NCBI GenBank assembly: GCA_001792895.1
Contig: MARA01000001.1
Coordinates: 2,232,001 to 2,296,000 of the forward strand
Origin: Lentinus brumalis
Taxonomy: Eukaryota > Basidiomycota > Agaricomycetes > Polyporales > Polyporaceae
Length of the DNA: 64,000 bases
Direction of reading: 5' to 3'
Below the pieces are notes generated by a model. The model did no database searches and was not told the DNA's origin. It saw nothing but the letters and a program-made list of their open reading frames with translations. Position numbers and translations under genes: made by a program. Each line of letters starts with the position of its first letter. Position 1 is the stretch's first letter. Of the stretch, positions 1 to 10,988 are shown piece after piece.

Positions 1-1788
1 TCCTCTTTACTGTGGTGCTCACCCTGACTCTTCTCCTCTTCACGCATGCATCCGCTGTCCGCAGAGACGGTGTACCCATCACTCTGCCAGTCGTCAAGCG
101 CGTCAACACTCCGGGCACTGCGAAGCTGCTCGAGAGCGATCAGGCGCGTGCTAAGGCACTCAAGGAGGGTCACCGTCGTCCCCCTAAGACCGTCCCTGCA
201 ACTAATCAGCTCGGCACGTATGTCGCCGCAGTACGTTGTCTATCTCGCCCTCATCTCTCTGTGAGGCTGAATGTGCGTTGCAGGTGAGCATCGGCGAACC
301 GGCCCAGACCTGTGAGTACTCAGACCCAATTCGGCGACAGTTGTGGTAACAAACGAACCGTCGCAGTTTCCCTCCTCGTGGATATTGCGAGCTCCAACAC
401 CTGGGTCGGCGCACAACCAGTCTCCAACCCATATCACCCTTCCACGACTGCTCATGACACCGGCGAATGGGTGGTAGGTCTCGAGCATCATACCGTGCGT
501 TACATTTGGTTGAAGGTCGTCTTGTACTAGTCAGTCCTCTATGGAGCCCCAGGGTTTACAGGTAAGTGCTCAGCACACTGGGCCCATCTGACCTGACCTT
601 CCACCTCTAGGCGAAGAATACTACGACACAGTCACCTTACATGCATGCCTTGACATCAAGAACCAGTCTTTCGGCGTTGCAGAAGGAACCTATGGTTTCG
701 ATAGGATCGACGGGATCCTTGGGTAAGTGCCTTCATGTCAGTGCCACGATCAACTTACACCCTGACGTACCCGCACCGTACTAAGGATCGGTCCGACGGC
801 TCTCACTATCGGTAAGCATGAAGGCGTGCGGTCTATAGTAATTCGACAGTCTAATGAATTCCCTATTGAATAGGAACCCTCCGGCTTTCGCCGAATCAGT
901 CCATCCCGACTGTCACTGACAATGCATACAGCCAAGGACTCATTCACAACAAGAAGATCGGCATCTCGTTCGAGCCGACAACGTCTGACTTAGACACCAA
1001 CGGCGAGCTCACGTTCGGCGGTGTCAACGAGAACAACTTCACTGGTCCGCTCCATTTCGTGTAAGTCCGTAATTTTGCCTTCGGAGTCTCCACACGAATA
1101 ATGGCTGCGTCAATAGGCCCATAACCACAACTTCTCCGGCGAATAATTATGTCGGTATCGATCAAGAAATTGCATACAATAATCAAACCATTATGCCGCG
1201 GACCGCCGGGATAGTCGATACTCGCACTGCGCTGGTATTGCTGGCCGAAGGTGACCTCTAGTATTCCCTGTCCAGATTGTTTGACACCAACCGAGACATC
1301 GCAGACGCGTACACTAAGTACCAGACTGCGACGGGAGCAACCGTGGACGATGACACCGGCCTTTTGAAGATCAGCCCGCTACAATACAAGAACCTCCAGA
1401 GCCTTCTCTTCACGATTGGTAGCGTACGTCCTTGCTTCACCGTCCTGCGGATCTCGTCTAAGTAGACTTTCCATGATTTCGTAGACGACTTACGAGTTCA
1501 CGGCCAACGCCCAGATCTGGCCTCGTGCGGTATGTTCCAACTTCACTAACCGATACATCTTGCTTGTTGCATTGAATCTGACGGACTGATTCTCAGCTCA
1601 ACACCGCCATTGGCGGAAAACCCGACGATATCTACCTCGTCGTGGCCAACCTGGGCTCATCCAGCGGTGGAGGTCTCGACTTTATTCTCGGCTGCGCGTT
1701 CCTCGAGAGATTCTACCATGTCTACGACAGCGAAAATGACCAGGCGGGCTTTGCTGCGACGCAATTCACTTACGCCACTACTAATTAG
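1..1788 (+). CDS. Pepsin-like (A1) aspartic protease paralogue with both catalytic motifs altered; 5' end cut by window
   Basis: Secreted A1-family aspartic protease homologue, first of three tandem copies. The visible part starts inside the signal peptide (codons in frame from base 3), then shows a propeptide with KRVN and QARAKAL as in the two downstream copies. Exons can be joined in frame: 3-230, 284-311, 367 onward, with GT-AG introns at the same places as the paralogues, and the frame stays open to TAG at 1786-1788. The first catalytic motif reads D-I-A-S-S-N-T-W (Asp codon near 381) instead of DTGSS, the flap reads YGAPGF instead of YGSGS, and the second motif reads V-D-T-R-T-A (near 1217) instead of VDTGTT. 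Both Asp are kept but the glycines are lost. I infer an inactive or strongly altered protease, perhaps an early pseudogene. Confidence 0.8.
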
Positions 1789-2205
1789 GGTCTTTGCATC
1801 GTGAAAATGAGTTTGTTCCGTGTGCTTACGCTGGAGCTCATTATAATATACTTTGGTACTTACGCACATGTATGCAATGTCACGAAGCAAGCAGTGAGAA
1901 AGCAGTTACATACAGTACGTATACTGCCAGTGAGTTGCAGACTCGGAGGAGTCCGGAAAGCCAATCGGGCAATTGAGACGCCTGTGATCACCGGATGGAA
2001 GTTGCCACGACTCACTACTAGGCTTGAATGAGTCGCCTGCATCCCCTCTGTCAAACGATTCCAGCCTCTATTCATAAGGAACGACTGTCTTCCGCTACAA
2101 AGCCAGAGGCTGGCTTGCGAGCTACAGGCTACAGTTCAGCCTGGTCCGGGTGGTCCCTGCTACTTACTTGAACGTGCTCCTCCAACTACGCAATCGACAA
2201 GTCTC
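1789..2205. other. Spacer with decayed repeat shared with the spacer after the second protease
   Basis: No gene seen. A stretch around 2070-2098 (attcataaggaa, then tcttccgctac) recurs at 5792-5818 downstream of the second protease. This suggests that the duplicated unit extended beyond the protease coding region. Confidence 0.5.
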
Positions 2206-2216
2206 ATGCATCCCCT

Positions 2217-2530
2217 TTGTGCCATGTACGTACTCACTTCGCCACTGGTGTCAACCCGACGCCGCCGGCACCATCACCCATCACTAGTCCGTCCAATAAG
2301 TTGGCTAGAAGACTGCAAACGATTCAAGCACCCCACCCACGACGTTCGTCTCATGATCAGGGAGAACATCTCCGACCGGGTTCTGCGCACGCACGCCCCT
2401 GCCTACCTGGCGTCTCCCGGCGAGTAGCGTCACTGCGTCACTGTACCTGGACGAGCCTGGAAGCAAGCATGCTGGAACGGCAATATCGCACTTGGTATTT
2501 GTATCGGCGAGACATCGCGCTCGGCTGCAT
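2217..2530 (+). pseudogene. F-box-like gene fragment, broken copy of the gene at 12549-13676
   Basis: The translation contains SWLEDCKRFK, DVRLMIRENI and LRTHAPAYLASP. These match SWLELAMG...FKYLQLPAEVRLMIKENI and LRTHAALYLASP of the intact gene at 12.5 kb. After the LASP motif an in-frame TAG appears (near 2425), and the following homologous block (RRDIALGC, compared with WRDIALDC) lies in another frame. The later exons of the intact gene were not found here. It is therefore a truncated, frameshifted relic that was duplicated along with the protease region. Confidence 0.65.
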
Positions 2531-3537
2531 AGCCATCCTGTTTGCGGCGCTCCTGGGTTGTGGCGTGCTCGGGCTGCCAGTGCACACTAGTACTAGCTGT
2601 GGCCGCGCTGCTGCAACGTGCAACGCCGCCGGAGATAGTGCAATGACCCGGTCAAATCGAAGTTGACGGCGAGCATTCCGGCGGAATCGCGATGCTTCGA
2701 AGACGTTGCTCGATGTTGTCGCGTTCTTCAAGTGCTCCTATGGCCTTGTTCACGCTTCCCTCACGGGACCCATACAGTGACAACGAACATAAGTCTCAGG
2801 AAGCGTACCTTGTCCATGTGGTCTCCCCTCACCGCTGTCCTGGAGTTGTGATTCACTGGCTCTTACGTCTCTCTGTCTAGTCAAGTACATGACTCACCAA
2901 AAATAGCCACCTCAAGCCTCCGGACGGACTCAGCTGATACTACGTCCGTGCCCTTCGAAGCAAGCATGCGCGACGTGGGAAGGCTCGAGGCCAGCCATAT
3001 GTGCATCCTCTCGCAAAACTTCGAGCGTGTGGGTTCACGGGCCTATCTATCCCTGAGACGATGAGGCGTGATCGAGCTATACTCCCTGTAATGTGAGTCG
3101 CTTTGCCGGTCGTGTTCGTAGAGCGCTGATGAAGTGCTGATACATGCGGTTCGCCACCTTCCGAGGAATGACAGCAGTCTGAGAAGAGTATACTTCGTCT
3201 TCGGATGATGACATTCTTCTGAAACTGCTCTTTTCTCGCGACCGCTCATACTTGAATGACAGCAGGGACATCGCTTCTGTGCACTCTGTCCGTTCTTCGA
3301 TCCGTCAACTCGGTAAGCTTCTGTCTATTCGCATCCTAGAACACCTCCCCCTTTGTTGTTCTCTAATCGTCGTCGCTGTATCCTCAAGCTGCCTGCGGGA
3401 TGGCTCTTAGTGTGGGAGTCGGCCCTGATGCGACTAGTGAGCCTCTTTCTGGCAGCGAGTCCGTATTCGACATGCCGAGATAACTAACGTGCAAGCCTCC
3501 ACAGAGTTTCTGTGCGCTGCTGCCGCCAACGGACGTC
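2531..3537. other. Spacer, decayed segmental duplication
   Basis: No intact gene. About 2926-2990 (actcagctgatacta, then gaggc) resembles about 7281-7346 in the next spacer, and about 3405-3425 (tagtgtgggagt) resembles about 7744-7757. Both spacers therefore descend from a common sequence and have diverged heavily. Confidence 0.45.
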
Positions 3538-3544
3538 TATATAA
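3538..3544 (+). promoter_or_regulatory. TATA box of second protease
   Basis: TATATAA lies 111 bp upstream of the ATG at 3649. The whole interval to the ATG aligns with the same interval before the third protease (catagcga, ttgctctcgc, cctctcttccac and the first coding bases), so this is a conserved core promoter and leader. Confidence 0.65.
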
Positions 3545-3648
3545 CGGGCAGAAGCCAACGCTTCTGACCATAGCGATCCTCAGTTGCTCTCGCCCGTTCC
3601 AACTCTTCAGTCCAAGCGACCTTCCCGTCGACCTCTCTTCCACGGACA

Positions 3649-5455
3649 ATGCTCGCCAAACTGCGCCTCCTCTCTGCCATTGTGCTTACCCTGACCATTC
3701 CTCCTCTCACGAATGCGTTGGTCATCGACAGAGATGCTGCCCCCATCGCATTCCCAGTCGTCAAGCGCGTGAACATGACTGGCACTACGAAGCTGGTCGA
3801 GGTCGATCAAGCGCGTGCAAGGGCACTCCGTGAACGCGCCCAGGGCAAATGGCACCACCACCGCCCTCCGCCCCCAGTACATGTGACCAACCAGGTTGTC
3901 ACGTATGTCGCCCAGGTATTCGTAGCCACTTCTCGTTACTGTCTCTCACGCGCTAATGAGTGTGGCAGGTGGAGGTCGATAAACAACCCTGTGAGTGGCC
4001 AGACTTCATCGTGTCCAGCTCGATCTAGTAAACGGAGCGTTGCAGTCGCACTTCTCGTCGATACGGGGAGCTCCAATACATGGGTTGGGGCGGGGCAGCC
4101 ATACAACGCAACTGGCAAGACTTCCGAGGGCGACGTGGTACGTCTCGAATATCTCATACTTGTTGCGACGCTACCCGCTAAACCGTCTCTTTGAGTCCGT
4201 GTTCTATGGTTCCGGATTCTTCTTTGGTACGTTTGTAGCGTACTGTACATGAGTGCTGACCTGTGATGGCAATCTACAGGCGATGAATATAACGGCACGG
4301 TCAAGCTGGGTCGAGGACTCGTGATACAGAAGCAGTCTTTTGGCGATGCAGACTTGGCCTATGGGTTTGATGGCGTCGACGGAATCCTTGGGTGAGTAGT
4401 GCCTTGATGCCTTGTCTTGGTCATTCTTTGACCCATCCACGATTTCAGCATCGGCCCAACTGATCTTACAGTCGGTGAGTTTTCAATGCATGCCGTGAAC
4501 GGAAACTCGTCAGTCTCATGTATCTCCTGTTCAATAGGAACTCTCGACTCGTCGCCGGAGGAGTCCATACCAACCGTCACCGACAACGCTTATACCCAAG
4601 GCCTTATACGCCACAAGGAAGTCTGCATATTCTTTGCGCCGGCGAAGAGCCAGTCGGACCCCAATGGCGAGCTTATTTTCGGTGGCAGCAACCCGGAGAA
4701 ATGCACAGGTCCACTCAACTACGTGTAAGTCGTGTAGCGTTTGCATTTGATCTTGATATGCTTATGAAGTATCGTGGATCTGCTGCGTCTTATAGACCTA
4801 TCACCTCGACGTCCCCAGCAAGTTCGTATGTCGGTATTGACCTAAAGAAGATCACGTTCAACGGCGACGTACTCAACTCTGAGGCAACCTCCGGGATCGT
4901 CGACACCGGCACCACGCTCATTTACCTCCCAACGGGTGCCCTCTAAGTTTTGCTCTTTGCACGATAGGGTACTCATAGGGACACGATAGACGCCTTCAGT
5001 GCTTACCAGAATGCCACCAATGCAACGCTGGATGACAACACCGGCCTCCTCAAGATCACGAAGGAACAGTATGACGAACTCCCACCTCTCAACTTCCATA
5101 TTGGCGAGGTGCGTTTTGGCTTGACCGCTCTGTGGTGTTGCCTCGTTTAACTCCGCATATTCCAGAGGACCTACGGTCTCACTCCCAACGGTCAAATTTG
5201 GCCCCGTGCGGTATGCTCCTTACACATGACTTGCCAATTTGACTCTTACTGACACGGACCCAGTTCAACACCCTGATTGGCGGAGAGGCTGACGCCATCT
5301 ACCTCGTCGTCGGCGACTCGGGTGCTGTCAGCGGCTCCGGTCTCGATTTCATCATCGGTTATACCTTCCTCGAGAGGTTCTACCATTGCTACGACAGCCA
5401 GAACAACCGAGCGGGCTTTGCGACGACGCCCTACACTCACGCTACTACGAACTGA
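3649..5455 (+). CDS. Secreted pepsin-like (A1) aspartic protease, second tandem copy
   Basis: Polyporopepsin-type acid endopeptidase, predicted secreted. The ATG at 3649 opens a hydrophobic signal peptide (MLAKLRLLSAIVLTLTI), followed by a propeptide with FPVVKRVN. Exons begin 3649-3915, 3969-3990 and 4046 onward; about eight further short introns follow. Both catalytic motifs are intact: DTGSSNTW near 4060 and VDTGTTLIYLP near 4902. The flap tyrosine is in YGSG. The C-terminal part has WPRA, then FLERFYH...N-R-A-G-F, as in A1 enzymes. TGA at 5453-5455. The two short introns around exon 2 and the intron after IYLPT need specific acceptors (4045 and 4989) to keep frame; with those the gene reads through. 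Size, about 400 residues, is normal. Likely active extracellular protein degradation. Confidence 0.88.
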
Positions 5456-7868
5456 GGTACTTGTAAACATGAACACTGTGCCTTGGTCGGCGGCGGCGGG
5501 GCTGGAGATGATGCTGCGGCGCGAGTCGATGTTCCATATACTTGCTTCCATATACTTACGCTAGTACTCGAACCTTTGAACACAACGAGAGTTTTTGTCG
5601 AAAAGAGTCCTTGAAGAGCTGCGATTGTTTCTTCGGTCAAAAGAAGACGCTTGCTGGGATAAATAAGTAATACTTACTGGTCCGTACGGTGCCGCCGGCT
5701 CCTGCAGCAACTCATTGACTCTTGAGAACGAGTGATCAGTCTCAAGCGATATCATATATGTTCCTTAACTCTTTCTGACAGGCTGTTTCCCATTCATAAG
5801 GAAGGAGTCTTCCGCTACTGAACTAGAGGCACGAGCCGACTAAGTACGAGGAAACCACAGTCGGGCGCCTGCTCGGCGGCTGTCCAGCCGCCTACTTGGG
5901 CGCTCACAGCTCTCCTGCATCGCTGCCACTGCCAGCTGGCAGCGACGTTCGGCCCAGAGAAGCTCGGATGGGTTGTACGCGGCACCCCCCAAGTTGCACT
6001 GTATTCTATCTACAGCTGACCACCCCGCCAAGCTCGTCTTGCGGCAAGTGCCAGTCGAGCTCGCGGCGCTTCGCGTGGTGCTCCAGCCTCCGAGACAGGT
6101 GAAAACCGCAGTGATTGATCATATCTCGCTTCCCACAGACAGGTAGTAGCCATGAGACATGACTACGAGGACGCTCTGTCGCCAGGGGACAAGAGGTTTG
6201 CCGGGATTGATAGCAAACGTTCCGTATGGTACAGAATATTGTGCTTCGAACATTAGCAGGAGAACCGGGCACGAACATGTTTGAACGACACGCTGCGGGC
6301 CGCCTTGGGCATTACCCGCTTCTCCGGTGAGTGCTCACATGGATCCTGTTCTCCGCTGACTGCCACGGTAACTCCAAGTTCACAGTGCGCTCTGACAGGT
6401 CTACTCGACCTCTTGAGCTCCGTCGAGACCTGGTCCAGAGGAAAGGTGCCTGGAGCTGGGCTCATGTAGCCTGGCAGCTCCCAGGGCGGACCATCTGTCG
6501 TACTGCTGCCACCTCTTTGGAAATCCGGCGACCCGACGCAGGTTTTAGAGGCCATACGAGTGTTGCAGTAAGTGCATGCCCATTCTTGCATGCAGTATCT
6601 ACCGTTCCTGTTCTGATACTTTCTCACTCGTTCCGCCTGTCAAGATAAGTACTCCATCGACTCAAAGCCTTCAGCGCTGAGCGCCATTGGTCGCGATCGC
6701 GAGCATGTCAAGGCACATAGGGTCAAACAGATACTCAGGCCTCAGGTCGCACATGTCGACGGGTGCAGTTCCCGTCACTGTATGGATTGTATGAGACTCG
6801 TGCCGTGCACTAGAAGTCTCGAGCGACGATTACACCCCGCCTAGAACTCAGGCACTGGTAAGTCAGGTTAGCATATCTACGGATGTGACTGCTACGTGCT
6901 CGGGTACCGTGACACTAGCTGTGGCACATGTGGAGCGTCGCAGTGCCTTGGGCAACGCCATCGGAGTTGGTGAACCGAGTCTGCGGACAGTCGAGATGTG
7001 TGCCCAGCATCATCGGGAGAATAGGTACGCAACTCCATTCGCGACGTTTCCTCGGACCTTGCTCATCCATATTCTGTCTAGCGGAGGTGCTAGTTTTAGT
7101 TGCTATGTCCTCGCTTTGGGTCGTCATCAACGGAATTCAGCTTCAAGCAATCACACCTGTGGCCCTGGCCTCCGAGTCGGTCTGGATGTACGCTCTCGAC
7201 ATCGCACTGCACTCATAAAGGTATCTTTAACTAATCAAGGATATGGATGGCTACATTCATCACGTTTACGCCGCCCATACTCAGCTGATACTAGCTCCGT
7301 AGCCTTCCAACGACGCATGGAGGACGTGGACGCCCTCGAGGCTCGACCGTGACTCACCATCTCGCGGCAGCATCTTTTGTGCCGCTTTCATCCACGAGAC
7401 AAGCAAGGGTGTTGAGCTGACGGCCTCTATTGTGAGTCTTCTTACCCATCGTATCTGGGCAGCGCGGTGGCCAGAATACTGAAATGGCGTTGCTCGTCTT
7501 GGTCAGGTCCCTTAGAGTCACTCCTTGGTCGCAACCAATCGTCGATGAGCAGTCAGGACGTCGCCTCAGCTTGACCCCGTGCTTCGATCCGTCAATGATG
7601 CTCCTTCAGTAAGCATATTTACACTCGCATCTTTGGACGCCACGAGCAACGTGCCACGGTCCATCCTATCACAGGCGGCTTCGCCCTGTGTGTTATCCTC
7701 CAGATGTCATCGGTATACCCCAACTTGTGTGGGGTCAGGCCGCTAGTGTGGGAGTGGATCGTGCAGTGCTGCGACGTTTTTTCTGACAGTGTTCCCTTCT
7801 GCGATCCGCTGAGCCGACGGATGTCAGAGACTCGGGTTTTTTTTGCCCTGATACCACCTATTGACGAC
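5456..7868. other. Long spacer with decayed, partly repeated sequence
   Basis: No intact gene recognised. About 6390-6560 resembles about 10060-10190 downstream of the third protease; the shared blocks include ctcgacctcttgagctccg and gaggccatacg. Other patches resemble the 2.5-3.5 kb spacer. Short open frames exist, for example a hydrophobic stretch near 7090-7218, but I recognise no family and see no consistent exon structure. Confidence 0.4.
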
Positions 7869-7875
7869 TATATAA
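7869..7875 (+). promoter_or_regulatory. TATA box of third protease
   Basis: TATATAA lies 102 bp before the ATG at 7971. It sits within a block conserved with the promoter of the second protease, from the TATA box to the start codon. Confidence 0.65.
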
Positions 7876-7970
7876 CAGGCGACATCCAAGACCTCAAATC
7901 ATAGCGACTCTTTGTTGCTCTCGCTCTTTTCGACGTCGCAGTCCAACCAACCTCCTCTCTTCCACACGCG

Positions 7971-9784
7971 ATGCTCGCCAAACTGCGCCTCCTCTCTGCC
8001 GTTGTGCTTGCCTTGACACTTCCTCTCCTGACAAATGCATTCGTCGTCGACAGGGACGCTGCGCGCATTACGCTGCCAGTCTTCAAGCGCGTGAACATGA
8101 CGAGCACGGCGAATCTGCTCGAGATCGATCAAGCGCGTGCTAAGGCACTCCGTGCACGCGCCGAGAGACAATACCAAGCCGATTCCCCGCCTAAGGATCC
8201 TGTGACTGACAAGATCGTCTCGTATGTTGCCAGAGTATGTTGTCCATCTCTCTCGCCTGTCTCTCTCGGACGCTGATTTGGGTTGCAGGTGGGCGTCGGC
8301 TCACCGCTTACGTTCTGTGAGTGCTCAGACTTCATTGTCTCCATCATGAATATACAGGGGCCCACAAACCGAGCGTCACAGTCGATCTTATCGTCGATAC
8401 CGGCAGCTCCAACATTTGGGCCGGTGCACGTTCGCTGCTGTACGTGCCTAAAGGCAGCCCTCAATATCAAGGGCCAGTGGTATGTCTCCGCCACAAAGTG
8501 TAATGTGGTCGACTGAACGCTTTCGTTTCAAGGCCGTCACTTATGGATCCGGGTCTTTTGCAGGTATGTGCTTAACATCGTGTATATGTCGCGCTGACTC
8601 GTTCTCCGCTATCACTAGGCACTGAGTATGGCTCGACGATCACCTTATCTCCAGATTCTCCTGCCATCAGCCAATCTATTGGCTCTGCAAGGTTGGCCAT
8701 GGGATTCAATAGTGTCGACGGGATCTTTGGGTGAGTGTCTAGATGCTCCGGCCCAGTTACCTATTGACGTATGCACTATCTTAGGATTGGTCCCACTAAT
8801 CTAACCCTTGGTGAGTACAGAGTATGTGCCGCAAACAATGGTTCTACACTTTGACGCTGTCCCTGTTGAACAGGAAGCCTTCCCTTTTCGCCCAATGTAT
8901 CTATCCCCACTGTCACCGACAACCTATACGACCAAGGCTTCATCACGAACAAGCTCATCGGAATCTCTTTTGAGCCGACCACGAACCTGTCGAGCCCCAA
9001 TGGCGAGCTCACATTCGGTTATACAAACCCCGACAAGTACACAGGTATTCTCAAAGACGTGTAAGTCGCGTCGGGTTGCAGTTGAAGTAGACTTGGTACG
9101 AACTGCCGTCCGTATGATGCGCTTCTAGACCTATCACGTCGACATATCCAGCAAGTCAATACGTCGGTATCAATCAGACTACTACTTACGGCAATGAGGG
9201 CTTGCGCATCCTCGAGAACACCGCCGGGATAGTCGATACCGGTACCACCCTCATAATACTCGCCCCAGGTGAACTCTATCTCTAGTTGGACCGCATGCTG
9301 TGGTGCTAAATGAGACACCACAGATGCATACAGTGCTTACAAGGCTGCCACCAACGCGATGTCGGATTCTGCTACCGGCCTCCTGAAGATCGCGCCGGGC
9401 GATTATGTCAAGCTCGAGAGCCTTTTCTTTGAAATTGGCGGTGTGAGTTCTCGCTTGCCTGTCCTGCGGTTTATTCTTCAGCTTATAGTTGCGCAGTTTA
9501 AGTACGAGCTTACCCCCAACGGCCAGACTTGGCCTCGTGCGGTACGTCCAGTAGAATTCACACATACCACTCGGTAACGGACGGCGTCTCAGCTCAACAC
9601 TGCCATTGGTGGACAAGCTGATGGCATCTACCTCGCCTTCGGCGATCTGGGCTCTTCCAGCAGTGAAGGCCTCGGCTTCATTTTGGGCCAGATTTTCCTC
9701 CAGAGGTTCTACCATTCCTACGACAGCCAGAACAAGCGAGCGGGCTTTGCTACAACCCCCTTCACGAACGCCACTAGCAACTGA
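7971..9784 (+). CDS. Secreted pepsin-like (A1) aspartic protease, third tandem copy
   Basis: Same family and architecture as the copy at 3649. The signal peptide MLAKLRLLSAVVLALTLPLL opens at 7971 and is followed by a propeptide with LPVFKRVN. Exons begin 7971-8234, 8289-8316 and 8382 onward, with intron positions matching the upstream copies. Catalytic motifs are intact: DTGSSNIW near 8396 and VDTGTTLIIL near 9235. The flap reads YGSGSFAG. The C-terminus has LQRFYHSYDSQNKRAGF and ends at TGA 9782-9784. I infer an active extracellular acid protease. Divergence from the second copy is concentrated in surface segments, while leader, promoter and active-site regions are close, which points to fairly old tandem duplication under selection. 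Confidence 0.88.
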
Positions 9785-10307
9785 GCTGTGTGCAATTGGG
9801 GGATAATATGGACAACGAGGCTCGAGGTGCTGTGAGAGTCAAGTGAGAGTGTTCCGTTTTCTAGTCAGACTTGAAGTGCAGCGGACTGCTACAGTACCAC
9901 TTAGTTCATGCTAGGGCACCCACTGTCGCATCGACCAAATAGACACCGGAGTGACGTTTGATCAACTGCATTACTGTGTCACCAAAGTCGCTCCTACATC
10001 ATGGTACGGTGCGCGGTCTTCGCGGAGGCGGACACGCTGCCTTTCAAGTATTCAAGTCATTCTAGTGTGCTCCGCCAGGTGGTCTACCAGACCTCTCGAG
10101 TTCCGTCGCGACTTGGTCCAGACACCAGAGAAAAGCAGCGGCCTTGTGATCCCACGACCCGACGAGCCTGTTTCTGAGGCCATACGCAAATCCGGGACTA
10201 TATTGATATCGTACACCGTGCTCCAACTACCAACATCTCCAGTCTCAAATCCTGCGCAAGGTACACATTACACGAGCACAAGTACAGCAACAACGAGATC
10301 CCGCCAC
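9785..10307. other. Spacer with copy of the 6.4 kb repeat
   Basis: About 10060-10190 is related to about 6390-6560 in the previous spacer. No gene is recognised. The open frame that continues to 10640 on + is antisense to the minus-strand gene that ends at 10308. Confidence 0.4.
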
Positions 10308-10927
10308 TCACGGCCGACTGACGCGTACGATGTCGGGGCTGCTGGAGTTGTACTTCACGTAATGGTGACCGTTGCGAATGGCCAGAATCTCGTACCGGTC
10401 CCCGGAGCGGTCGTGGAACCAGAACGTCCACCCGCCCGTGGTGATGATGTCCAACTGGTAGTTGTACCAGTCGAAGATGCTGCTCGTCCTCCGCAGCATG
10501 TACTGCGAGATGTGCATGTGGTTCGCGAAGTCGCCCGCCGTCGCCCGCCAGTTGTTATCTCCCTGAACTCTCCAGTCGACCCGAAGCTGCGCGCGGGGGG
10601 TCGGTCTCCCCGAAGCTACTGTCAGATCACGGATTTGTGAGCTCCAAGTGGACACTGCGAGAAGCAGTGCATGGAAAGATACTCACTCGGCCTGCTGGCA
10701 AAGGCAGCACGCGGAGCATCCTCTGTTTGCTCGAGATCGGACTTCTTGACCCCGTACTTGAACGCAACGCCATTCTCGCTCTTCACATCGACCCACTCGA
10801 TCTCCTCATCTGTCGGCTCGTCGAGAGGTGCAGCAGGTATGTCGTGAGCGATCGATCCTTGCAGCGTCCTGCTCGTCGACGCCGCGGTCAGAGATGTAGG
10901 CATGGGCAACGAGTCGAGAGTACACAT
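10308..10927 (-). CDS. Hypothetical basidiomycete protein, about 183 aa
   Basis: Two exons, 10927-10687 and 10618-10308, separated by a 68-nt GT-AG intron; the lengths sum to 184 codons including stop. The N-terminal part is acidic (DEPTDEEIEWVDVKSENG). The C-terminal half is rich in aromatic and charged residues (DWYNYQLDI, GWTFWFHDRSGDRYEI, HHYVKYNSSSPDIVRV), which looks like a compact beta-rich domain. No signal peptide or membrane helix is evident. I do not recognise the family and assign no function. The start could differ, because a second copy of the first-exon coding segment lies just upstream (10925-10997). Confidence 0.6.
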
Positions 10928-10988
10928 CAACCCACCCGATCTCCTCGTCGCGAGCCTCGTCGAGAGGTGCAGCGCGCATGATAGCGAT
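10797..10988 (-). repeat. Tandem duplication of an exon segment (about 50 nt, two copies)
   Basis: The segment encoding AAPLDEPTDEEIEWVDV (about 10797-10846) recurs as AAPLDEARDEEIGWVDV at about 10930-10982, both on the minus strand. The outer copy has its own ATG (MAEIAIM, from 10997) but could not be spliced in frame to the inner copy. It may be an alternative first exon or a dead duplicate. Confidence 0.6.

Noticed and set aside
3649..4194. Uninterrupted 181-codon frame at the start of the second protease
   Set aside because: It reads through two introns; splicing at 3915/3969 and 3990/4046 gives the family-typical sequence matching both other copies.
4925..4995. Frameshift in the second protease after IYLPT
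   Set aside because: Using the acceptor at 4989 instead of nearer AGs gives GAC GCC TTC in frame, as in the paralogues.
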